Of a stretch of DNA of 64,000 nucleotides, positions 35,125-45,169 are shown in pieces; position 1 is the first letter of the stretch, and each line of letters begins with the position of its first letter. Position numbers and translations under genes: made by a program. The notes under the pieces are model-generated. The model searched no databases and was not told where the DNA came from. It saw nothing but the letters and a program-made list of their open reading frames with translations. Source of the stretch: Agrocybe praecox (Eukaryota; Basidiomycota; Agaricomycetes; Agaricales; Agrocybaceae); the NCBI GenBank assembly GCA_964017145.1, contig OZ024849.1, positions 2,604,001 through 2,668,000 of the forward strand, in the 5' to 3' direction.

Positions 35125-36202
35125 ATGCAATTGCCCGACACAACACAGCTTGGAAACCCTCTTCCAGCGCTCTTGAAGGCCATCTTCGATGCTGGTAGCA
35201 AACCGGTTGGGGAACTCGTGCAAGCATTTAGGTTTGACAATGTTATGCACGCGTTATCAGTGTACACAACAACACCTGAACTGACTTTCTTCGCGTTCTC
35301 CAGATCAATATCTTGGATCTTGATGCGGAGGATTACTTGCATATCATGCTTGCGCCCTCGTACGGGCTAACAGGACAACCGACTAAGGCCGACATCAAAC
35401 AGCTTCCCGACAATGTTAAAATCATGATTACAGGCGCGTTGAGGACTTTATCCAAACTATCTCCAAAGGACAAGACCTATGAGCGAGTTCTTGGTGCACT
35501 CATGAATAATATGGTCCTCAAACCTGTACCCGGAAGCAAAGTCCTCAGACGCAAGGATAAAGTTCTCCGAGTCAATAACAGTATCTTGCTCGACATCGAT
35601 CCTCGTGCGCCAGATGTGACAGCCATCTTGGACGTAAGCTTTTATTTTGCCATTAGACTAGAGAGGACATGATAACCACTTGACGCGTAACAGATTCAAG
35701 ATTGGCTCGCCCAGCTCGTGGATGACGAAGACGTTATCGGATCAACCAAAATTGTCGGAGACATCCTCCAACAACTAGTAGAACTTGCCGGAATCTTCGT
35801 TGATGCGCTAGAAATCTCACTGTTGACCCGCTCAGAGATGCACGAGAAGACGCTGGTAGATATCACTGTGCTTCGCTTTCCAGACAAAGCGCAACCAGTT
35901 CTGAAGGTGTGTCGCAGGAGTGCCAGCGGATCCAGCATAGTCTGATATAATGCCAGTTGTACCGGATTGTTATCAAGGCATGGTCAGAGTCGAGTAGGTC
36001 ATTGTGGATAACAGGCGATGATAAGGTCGGCATCAGTGGAGGTTAGCACAAAACATCTTGATGGACAGTCCGAGTACTGATGTAATGCGATTGTTCAGAA
36101 TACGTTTGTCGTCAATTTCAGCCTCGTTCGGATCTCCTAGATTGTCTAAAGAATGAAGTGCGTAGAGTAGCCATCAGAGACGCCGAAGAACTGTTCCAAT
36201 GA
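35125..36202 (+). CDS. Family A-3: uncharacterised protein, intact member
   Basis: Five exons (35125-35241, 35304-35633, 35694-35906, 35957-36041, 36099-36202) join perfectly to 282 residues. I do not recognise the family. Visible landmarks, used to identify the other copies, are FRFDN at the end of exon 1, DNVKIMITGALRTLSKLSP in exon 2, SQ-free acidic VDDEDVIGSTK and ITVLRFPDKAQPVLK in exon 3, LYRIVIKAWSESSRSLW with GISG in exon 4, and CRQFQPRSDLLDCL and RDAEELFQ at the end. It looks soluble, mixed helix and strand, with no secretion signal. The 3' end is convergent with the PLC gene only 147 bp away. A copy of this 3' junction lies inverted at 24.2-30.0 kb. Confidence 0.82.
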
Positions 36203-36349
36203 GGACTCCGAGGTCTTAGTATATAAAAGTAGTAGTTGCACCCAATTGAAGAATCCTGTTATAGTGGTCAAACTTGAATGATTAAGCCATCCCTTGTCAT
36301 AGCAAAACCAGACGCGAGAGGGTTCTTTAAATCGGTAGGAGCCGCAGCC

Positions 36350-38456
36350 TTACTGGACCGAGGACCTCGTAAATCTTGCGAGCAACATAGCTCCGCTATC
36401 CTTGCCTTTCATATCCATTAATCGCACAAGCACCCAGTTGTCGGTCACTAAGTGAGAGAGACGGGCACAAAAGACCACAATTCGATCGTCGAGGCCGATC
36501 TCATTCTCGAAAACCAAGAATCTGTGAGAATATAAGAAAGATATATGTTAAGACAAAGAGGCAACGAAAATGAAAGAAAGAGCGACAAGAAGAAAGGAGA
36601 AAGGAGAAAGGAGAAAGGAGAAAGGAGAAAGGAGAAAGGAGAAAGGAGAAAGGAGAAAGGAGAAAGGAGAAAGGAGAAAGGAGAAAGGAGAAAGGAGAAA
36701 GGAGAAAGGAGAAAGGAGAAAGGAGAAAGGAGAAAAAAGAGAGGACGAGACGAACCTCAAAAATGCCAACTCGTCATTTTCATATTCCCACAAAAATTCA
36801 GTGTGGAAAAAGACATCTGCGCCGTTTTCCTTGTCATGATGGGTCTTGATCGTCCTGGACCGCCATTCCAAATCATTGCCTGCGTGGAATAACTGTGCAA
36901 CTAGATATGTCGAAAATGATTTCCCGGTGCGTCCATTCGGTGCAGGCACTACGAAGAGAGGGTTAGCATATTTTTCTCCGCGACGTGCGAACAAAGCTAC
37001 TTACATGAACTAATGCCAATAATATCCACCGCCAGGGCTTCTCTTCCGCCGGTCAAAGCGTCAGTTTTTCGAAGGGAAAGAGGCTTCGCTACCCAACCAG
37101 GGCTGCCCACAAACATTGCTTCGTTGACTTGCATCCCTCTGTCATACACCTGCCAATTCAAGCTCGCGACTTGGCTTCCGTTCCGCCAGAAAACAGCTGG
37201 ATTGAAGTTACTAGATCCAATTCGTGTTCCTCTTGGGAAGATTCTTCGTAGATGATCAGAGCCATGGGAAATTAATTCGGAAAGTGAATGGGGGATTAGC
37301 GCGAGGCATGCAGGTTCGGAAATGTTGATCATGACATGTGGTGGATTGGAAATTCCTAAAAAAGATAAAGATACATGAATTGGATGGGGGAGTTAAAAAG
37401 TCGGATAACGTACGTCCCAATTGCCATCCTTTCAGGGGCTTCACGCTACGTGCATAATATCCTAGTTCAGCGAGTTCGTCTGATATCCTACTTGGTTTGT
37501 TGCTTTTCTTATCGGTAATAGTTCCCACTTCCTCTTCTTCCTCTTCTTGTTCGTCAGAATCTAAATCAGCCTCTCCGGTGCCAGCAATAACTGCAGGATA
37601 ATATTCCACCTAGAATACGCAGCATGAGCCACCACAAATTCGAGAAAAGAAACAAAGACCAACCATCAGAATGATTCTTCCCTTCAGGTGCCTAGGCGAT
37701 ATCTGATCGTCCTCTATGTCCGCCAACTTCCCTTTCACCAGCTTATCACCCCAAGCCTCCGTGATTTCCTTCACCAACTCCCTTTGACCCTCAACGTCGA
37801 CGTGGCATTCTAAGCTCACAAGAACAGGCCAAGAGTCAGGGCTGACTGCCTGACCAATGGCTTCGCAAACAGATTTGAAAGGAACACCTTTGCTCCAAGT
37901 ATGTCCGTGTGTAACAATCAAACCTTTGCTGGATGGCCAGACATCAATTTCTGTGGAAGAGATATAGCGATACAGGAAGTTGATTCTGGTTACGCATGAC
38001 ACCATCACATACCGACACAACGGCCATCGCAACTTAGCACATGCGTGTAGGACGCTGCGGATGACTGCCCGACTAGTTGTCTTGATAGTAAATACGTGTT
38101 GTGAGAGGAGCTGCGTAGCATGGTGAGCGGGTGTCTCAAGCATAGGGTTGTTGAAATCTTACGAGACAAAGTAATGGGTCAATGGAAGGCTGTCGTCAAC
38201 GACTTCAGGCTGTAGCACTGGACGCTCAAGAATATTTTCTAAAACCTAGGAACTGTCATTTCCTGGATCCTATGGCTCAAAGACTACGGAACAATCTCAC
38301 CTCGTCTTCGTTCTGAAGAAACTCGAGGACCTGTGGGCTAAGCCTCACGTTTGCACGTTCCTTTCCTTGTGAAGGTGGGTTGAAGTTGTGATGGGTGTGG
38401 ATTTTATATAGGTGAGCGAGTTCATTTTGCAGAGTAACGCTGTTGCCATCGGACAT
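36350..38456 (-). CDS. Phosphatidylinositol-specific phospholipase C
   Basis: The enzyme hydrolyses PI(4,5)P2 to IP3 and diacylglycerol at the membrane. Order on the minus strand: a short N-terminal region, X domain with the first catalytic His in [13 protein letters not shown], the Ca-binding EIDVW, the second catalytic His in VTHGHTW and VLVSLECH; an acidic linker ([11 protein letters not shown]); Y domain with [39 protein letters not shown] and MQVNEAMF; then a C2 domain with TYLVAQLF and [13 protein letters not shown]. There is no PH domain or clear EF-hand pair, so it is a compact fungal form of roughly 500 residues. The SSHNTYL exon is rebuilt by a 52 bp intron. The intron within C2 (36522-36755) holds a long microsatellite. 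An upstream ATG at 38534 is an alternative start. Confidence 0.92.
36592..36735. repeat. (GGAGAAA)n microsatellite, about 20 units
   Basis: An almost uninterrupted 7 bp unit repeated for about 144 bases inside the C2-domain intron of the PLC gene. Open frames made of KGERRKE repeats on one strand and SPFSFLL on the other are artefacts of it. Confidence 0.95.
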
Positions 38457-38793
38457 TGTTGCAAAGGGTCTGGAAAGATCGTTGTCTCTCAACGTCGGTC
38501 TTATATGGTGTGATGGTACGGAGGTAATCGACAAAAGACCAATTGTCGCTTATGTTGTTTTGTGCATTTGTTATTCAAACCAAAACATTGGAAACCTGTC
38601 TAGGAAAAGAAAAGTCAGGTAAGACATGCATGTCTCAGACAGAAAGGAATGACACTTACGAAAAAGATCAATTGAAAGGTGCAATAAGTACAATAAAATA
38701 GGGTTGATATCAAAAAAGAATAAAGTAAAAAGGATGTGCTTATAGCTCGTCGTCGCAAAAAAAAAACCGGAATCCAATCATAAGCATGAACAA

Positions 38794-40209
38794 TCATTTC
38801 AATTCTGCTAATTTTCCTCCAGCAGCCTTCTCCACACCGGCGTACATCTTCTGCATCTTTTCCTGCTGCCTATTCTTCGCTCTTGCACCGCCAGCACCTT
38901 CCTCCTGGGGGTCCCCATCATTCTGGACCATAAACTCGGCAATGAATTGCGCGATGTTTTGTTCGCCGACCTCGCAGAAAGACCTAGGACCCCACTTCCA
39001 TTCATATGTTATTCCAGCTTCTTGGTCCTCTGCCTGGCTTCGTAGTCGCTTTACACCAACTCCGGCCTTCTTTCCTTTCTTTCCAGCCTCTCCGCCGATC
39101 TGTTGGCGGTCTAGGTAACCGATCTTAAGGAGCTGCCCTAGGAATTCGTCGACATCCAGGGCTCGTTGAGTCGAAGTGGCTGTCTGAAGAACAGGTTGTT
39201 GGCCAGGATTACTCGGTAGGTGAAGTGTTTTCAGATGACGACGAAGCTCAGCTATTGAGAATCAGTAAAAAACAGTTTGAGAGACCTTCTTCGAAAAGAC
39301 GTACCGTCGGGTGCTGCTCGTCCATGTACAAGAATGAGCGCAAGAATAGTATATAGAATTCCGAGAGAACCGAGCTGGTCTCCCTTTGTCCAAGAAATCA
39401 CACTTCCGTAATTCTTTGGGATACGCTCCGCGTCAGGAGAGTCATCTGTGCCGAGGTCTTCGTCTTCGAAATCAACACCGGGGTAGTGAGTTGCCAAGTC
39501 TCCCTGTTCCTCAGGTAACGTGTCCATGTCCCCATGTGCCGCATTTTCAATGAGAATTGGGTCCAGACATGAGCGAAGAATATATGTTTTTGATCCAACG
39601 GCAGTAGCTGATAAGAAAGTCAAAACCTTACACGGGCGAAAGTTATCGTCTTTTCTTACATTTCTTTTTCATTCCAGTTGCCGTTTCTTGAGTTCCCTCT
39701 TTTTCGGATGTTTTGTCTAGAGCAGCCCGGCTAGGTAGCTCTACCAACTCCAGTCCAAACGTGCCCCGTAACCTCTGTTGCGCTAATGAAAAAATCGCAT
39801 TGAAAGAGCGAGAACCTGTTCCCAGAGCTAAATGAACCCCCAGTAAGAACTCCAGAAAAGCCTCAATAAATTGATGACACACCTTTCTTGTTGATGTCTT
39901 CACGTCGAAGCGGTACTCGTCTATGCTCTGTGAATAGAGCAAGACGGACAAGGTCATTGACTTTACGCGAAAGTTCCTAGCAATCATGAGCATCTTTCAA
40001 CGGGAATTATATGATTCTTTTGAACGTACTGCGTCCTCATCGGGATCCAAATCCATCCCATTCGCATTATCCTCATCCTCCTCCTGATTCTGTTCCTCCT
40101 CCTCTTCATCCACCTCCTCCACGCGAGCTTGTCTCCTACCTCCACGCGATTGTGTTTGACTGGGTCTCTGTGATTGAGAAGGTCCTGCACGAGCTGCTGA
40201 ACGAGCCAT
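38794..40209 (-). CDS. MAGE-domain protein, Nse3 subunit of the Smc5-Smc6 complex
   Basis: Nse3 binds Nse1 (ubiquitin ligase) and Nse4 and helps load Smc5-Smc6 on DNA in repair. From ATG 40209 the protein starts MARSAARAGPSQSQR and has an acidic low-complexity stretch (VDEEEEEQNQEEDED). The MAGE homology domain follows: KVNDLVRLALFTEHRRVPLRRED, LGTGSRSFNAIFSLAQQRLRGTFGLELVEL, then SKTYILRSCLD, and LGILYTILALILVHG with the winged-helix helix pattern. The C-terminal part has DEFLGQLLKIGYLDR, YEWKWGPRSFCEVGE and IAQFIAEFM, normal for fungal Nse3. The tail is basic. Introns are short; exon limits are approximate. Head-to-tail with PLC, about 340 bases apart. Confidence 0.88.
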
Positions 40210-41298
40210 CTTCTCGGTAAAGTGTGCACAGTGGCACGAAAAAAAAAAAGTGGTGGGACTGGTGGGGTTGAAGAGAAAGAGCTGTATGTCACGTCGTGTC
40301 ACACGACGCGTTTGTGAAAATCGCGAAAATCGCGTGTAACGTAACGCGTCGCCAATTTCCAAATGAGGATGTACCTCCTAACTAGGTAAAGGTCCGCCGC
40401 AGGGCGGAGGAAGGCTCGCTTCGTCATCCTAGCTGGAGCGCATTGTACATCCGATAGCGCTGTCGTCGTAATCTATCGCATAGAAATTACTTGCATTAAC
40501 CGGGACCAGACGCCGACGGGAGCTGGAAGCGCTCAAGAAGCGCTGAAGCCTGAAAGCCTAACTGCCGAGTGACGACTCGCCGCTCCAGTAAGAGGCTGGC
40601 TCCATAATTTGAGGACGCAGAAGAGCGAGCACAGCCTTATTTATTTTGCCCAAGGCGTGTATCATATCATACATAATACAATTTATATGCTGAAGGAACA
40701 AAAACTGGACAAGTTGCTGTCAGTCTTACAATTTCAAAATGATGACGCGGCGCCACAAGCCGCCGTGTTTTCCTGAAAGTTGTAAAAACAGGGCAAAAAA
40801 GCGCATAAAGAGGCATTTTTTTTGTCGAATACACGAAACATGATAGTTTTATGTTAGTTTTAAAGGCTCAAATGTACATTAGCCGTCAGAATCATTGAGG
40901 AATCGCCTACCGAAAAGCGGCATCGCTGCATCAGTAGGATTCTGGTATCTAAACTTTGGCTTTGTTTGTTCGAGGAAAGTGCTCGGCCGGACCCCTCATA
41001 CCTCTGAGTTGCTCGCTACGCTCGCAATTAATTCCATTCCGCGCCGTTCATGCATCCGTCATTTCCTTTCGCACAAGTGTCTGAAGGTCTGTTTTGCCAA
41101 AGGTTTGCGCTAAACTCAAGGTATCGGAAGTGTGTGTGTACCTTTGATGTCGCGTAAAAGTAGATGAATTACCGATGACGCACCCAAGGCACCATATCAA
41201 ATACCCAGCTAAAAGTAAAAATACATTTTTTGTATGTAAAAGTGTGGTAGTAAGTACTAAGGAGCGCCTATATTGACGCGTAATAGGATGATATTCCC
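40210..41298. other. Intergenic, no gene seen
   Basis: Contains the Nse3 promoter side and two GC-rich inverted repeats (GTCCGCCGCAGGGCGGA near 40391; GCGGCGCCACAAGCCGCCG near 40749). No coding signal. Confidence 0.4.
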
Positions 41299-42491
41299 TT
41301 ATGACCCAAACTGTTCGACCGTTTTTGTGACCTGAATCCCACTGAAACTGGTGTGCGACTGGAATCCGGATCCTCCTTGGTCACCATATACGTGAGGCAA
41401 AAGTATGATACGCTCTGCCTTTCTTCGCCTCTCATCGTCCTCTTTTTCTAATGAGTCGCGATGCACCCTACAGATCATGATATTCATAAGGGCTATGCTT
41501 GAATCCATCAGAATGAATTGAATGCTTGTCGAAGTGCTGGCGATGAAGAAGATCAAAGAGACGAGTTGGAAAATTATCACAGTCCTGTTTTGATTGAATC
41601 ATGTTGGTCAATTTTCTTATTCCCTCAGACATGTCAGACATATGTATGAGGTAGACTCACAAATAATACGCCTGTCCGTTATCCAGGAGTCCTTTGGAAA
41701 GTATGGGCATCAACTCTCCAAAGATAAGATAGCCCATTCCATGCTTATGGGACATGTCTATCTTCGCGTCCGACACTAGTCTGGCAGAGACAAAGATGTA
41801 GGCAAAGCTTATGTATATCAGGGGTCCGACGAAAGAGGCAGAGACGTAACTGGCCACGGAAGTGATTAAACAAGGTTTTTCCTGAGAAACATCCACAGCC
41901 GCTGTGCCAAATAGGAGGGTGGATAAAGCGCTATTTAGTAACATCCACAAGAGGGTAAACGTTCCTGTCAGGTATGCGTCCCTTTGGAATACGCTGCGAA
42001 CTCTGAGCAGGATCATCAAGGACGTTGTGGACATTGATATTAAAGACAGTGCGGTTTGTGCTTCGTGCATTTTACGACAACTTGTTGATGGTATTACTGC
42101 ACACAGCGCATGAGCAGTGCATCCTCGTACCCTTCCACAGAATCCAATGAAACTTACCTTGGAAAATAGCATCGATGAGAAGAGTCGATAACGTTGAAGC
42201 TCTAAAGCCTAATCAGCGGCGGTAACGTAGAATATCGAAGGGGACTACCTTGAAATAAAAATAATAAACCATGCGAGCAATCCTCTCTCCGACGTACGCA
42301 CCAGGAGAAAGTCTCTCCTACATGTATTTAGGATATCCCATGTAACGACCTAGCGCAAAATGCGTTAGCCACAGGCAACATTGTAATAATGTCAATGACA
42401 GTACACATACAGACAGTGCACCAACCGTGAGGTATGATAGATAATTAACGGCTTGAACAGACGATACCGCTTCGATGCTAGCCGGCTCCAT
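41299..42491 (-). CDS. Seven-transmembrane protein, uncharacterised agaricomycete family, copy 1
   Basis: The protein belongs to an expanded mushroom family of 7-TM integral membrane proteins (DUF6533/6534-like) of unknown function. Minus-strand exons give a first helix ending YLTVGALS, then VVTWDILN, the RASTLSTLLIDAIFQ exon, a long exon with AHALCAVIPSTSC, helices ALSLISMSTTSLMILLRV, FTLLWMLLNSALSTLLFG and VGPLIYISFAYIFVSARLV, the family motif FGELMPILSKGLLDNGQAYYL, then IIFQLVSLIFFIAS and the ending LMNIMICRVHRD. The tail is hydrophilic. ATG 42491 is taken as start; ATG 42536 is in the same frame. A truncated copy of its middle part lies at 52745-53418. Confidence 0.78.
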
Positions 42492-42536
42492 CTTCTGCAG
42501 ATGCAGGGCAACCACAGAGGTATTAGATATCTTCAT

Positions 42537-45169
42537 AGTTGACGAACAAGAGGGGGGATAACAACGAGCAAGGTTTCAATCATCAGCCATCTTATAAGAA
42601 GGCTTGCTTGGTGCTTGTAATCTAAAAGTATGCATTTTATCCCACAGTATGGCGATGAATTGACTGCCTCGAGTATTCTCCTGACAAGGACTGATAAGGA
42701 TGTTTCTAAAATTAGCGCCGGTCCTATACTAATAAGGGCATTATGTATGAATTCCTGCAGGACTATCAATTGTCATTGAGACGCGGGTCGACCCAGACTT
42801 ACGTTGGCCTACAGACTCCACTGGACTTTGCCCTGCGTCGAGAGCAGTAGAACATCAATTGAGAAAGACATCCAATTGCTATCCGACATATCAGATGATG
42901 ATTCCGTCCTTCTGATGGTCGAAAACTACTGTGAAAAGTCAGAGCCGGGAGTTTGAAACCGGTACTCTGTAAGTAATCTCATCTCAGCTTGCAGGGCCTC
43001 GGCTTGCGTGACCGTGCCCGTTCCGCGCGTAGAAGTCTCGAAGGATGGAAGAAGGAAACAGTAACAAAGGCGAGGCGGAAAGATACGTTTCTGTAAGGAA
43101 GGCAATATATCTATCATCCTTAGTATTACAATAAATAATCTTGTGTACATGCGACTTATAATACGTCTCTCTTAGAGCGTCCTTTAAAAAATTTCAGTCT
43201 TTTCAAGGCTTGCGTTTAGCTTGCGCCCGGCTAGGGCTCAGCTGAAAGCAGAGCTGGCAGTATACTGTACAAAAGTGTATGGTGGCAACCCGATAAGGGT
43301 GCGTTACGTTTCTAGCCGCTGCCACGTTAGCAACCTGGGGGGGGTTATGCGTTACGAAAGCCAAAATAAGCAACGCAGGTGCAAATCGGCTCGGCACCGA
43401 GCACCAAAAATTAAAGTAGTTGTAGTCTTCTTCAATTATCATGTTAGTACATAGTATACACATAGAAACACGAAATCCATCGAAAATTCATCAAGAAAGA
43501 GCTAAAAAATACTTGCCGCCATCTTAGCAACCTGGCCTGCGTTATGCGTTACAGCCTGTACACGGGTTAGGCAACAAATGTGCCGGTGCGTTACGCGTTA
43601 CGTTGCCACCATACACTCTCGTACAGTAAATGGATCGTAAGATACTCGGCAGGATTCGGCAGTACAACCTCAGGAACGCTTATGTTCCTCGTTCATGAAA
43701 ATTACGAAAATTACCAAGTCTCGCCGATATCACCGATGGCTCCCCACGGCCCGGTTCCCACTACGGGCTCACGCATACGCTCAGGGCGTTCAACAGAAGA
43801 TTGAAGCAAGATTGAAGCTCAGTTCTCATCTCTGGGAATTAAGGGCAAGAGCCATAATGCATAATATTTGAGGATTTGAGGGCCAATAAGCTCTGAACGT
43901 TACCTACGATGATGATCAACGGGATGGACATACACGGCGGGCGTCGACACCTGTATATCGGAAATACAGCCTAATATATACTGATCGCGTGTATATATTG
44001 ACCTGTATTTCCAAGATACATGTGTCGGCCATACTATATATGGGAAGCCCGATACCTGTATCTTCGACATATATCACCCCGGGGAATTCAACTTTTCAGG
44101 TCACCTCAAAACCTCCGACAAACCCTGGTTTTGGTTTATAAATTAGGTCGATTATAAATCATGTAGGATAATCGAAATTTTGGGACATCATGAATGCTAA
44201 TTAAAAACTAAGTATTTGTTTAAATTTTTTGTCACCGTGTAAACCTCATCCGAAATGGGATATTCAGTTAGGCCAAAATTACAAAAAACAATAGAAGTTT
44301 TAGTTAATTTCTAGGTAGTCCAAAAATATAGACTCTATGCATTCCAAAAACCGGAACAAAATTTATGTTTTCAACAATAACTTCGAACGGTTGAATACAT
44401 CAAATACCACACGTATTTCTGGCATGTTCGTAACTATCACTAAAAAGAGAAATATCAGCGTAACTGAAACCACGAACACCTATTCAATTAATTGTTTTCA
44501 GACAATCAAAAACTCTGAGCTTCGGTCACATTTTCAATTGTGCCCAAAATAAACACAATAGCCAAAAATTCGGACTACGAGAAATTGAGGAAAAATATTA
44601 AAGTTCTGAACGAGCCTTGCATCACATTGATATTATATGTTCCTGTCTTTCTTTCACGAGGACCAAAATCTCCAAATTTGTCTCATTTTTTTTTTCCACC
44701 GGAAACAATAACATCATTCAGGTTTTCGTACGGTACAAAATTACAAATAAAAAATTTAATTTCAGTAGACCTTTGGTTTATTGCCAAACTTTTGATTTCA
44801 CATATGTTTTCTCTGGGCTCCAAATTTTGCACTAAACCTATATTTTTTAGGAGGTTTTCGTGTGACCTGAAAAGTTGAATTCCCCGGGGTGATACAGGTT
44901 AATAAATACACGCGACCTATATTTATTAACCTGTTTCTCGGAGAAACAGGTATCGGCTCCAGCCGTGATAAGGTGGTTAGCCGAATGCAATGTTTTTTTT
45001 TACTAGTCACTGAGGCCTGAGGTTCCGCTTCGTGTCCATTGTGCATTGCCATCATTCAGCATTATTCCAAGATCGGGTAGTCGAGACTCGCGTGCGTAAC
45101 TAATAGGTACTACAGTACATCTGATGATAGATACGAGCACATCAGGGTACATCGTGTTCAGAATTGTAG
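42537..45169. other. Intergenic with an inverted-repeat element
   Basis: The stretch to 43930 includes a block near 43625-43690 that recurs near 53895-53960. The element 43933-44967 fills the middle. The open frame at 42533-42769 has no family support. After 44967 come about 200 bases of ABC transporter 3' flank. Confidence 0.45.
43933..44967. mobile_element. Non-autonomous element with compound terminal inverted repeats
   Basis: The two ends are inverted copies: CACGGC at both termini, then CGA(C/T)ACCTGT, a TCGCGTGTAT block and ACCTGTAT. A 40-odd bp inner block follows, with CACCCCGGGGAATTC and AACTTTTCAGGTCAC near identical at 44075-44118 and 44850-44891. The left end has about 60 extra bases between the outer and inner blocks. 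Small hairpins such as ACCTGTTTCTCGGAGAAACAGG lie within the ends. A 3 bp ATA flanks the element. The AT-rich centre has no transposase. A MITE is the best guess. Confidence 0.7.

Noticed and set aside
36545..36994. Proteins made of KGERRKE or SPFSFLL repeats
   Set aside because: Both are translations of the 7 bp microsatellite inside the PLC intron, which is bounded by good splice sites joining two halves of the C2 domain.
37610..38143. PLC frame starting MLETPAHH
   Set aside because: This part is a 52 bp intron; splicing it out gives the catalytic SSSHNTYL sequence in phase.
42533..42769. Open frame upstream of the first 7-TM gene
   Set aside because: It has hydrophobic parts but none of the family landmarks and overlaps the promoter of the gene.
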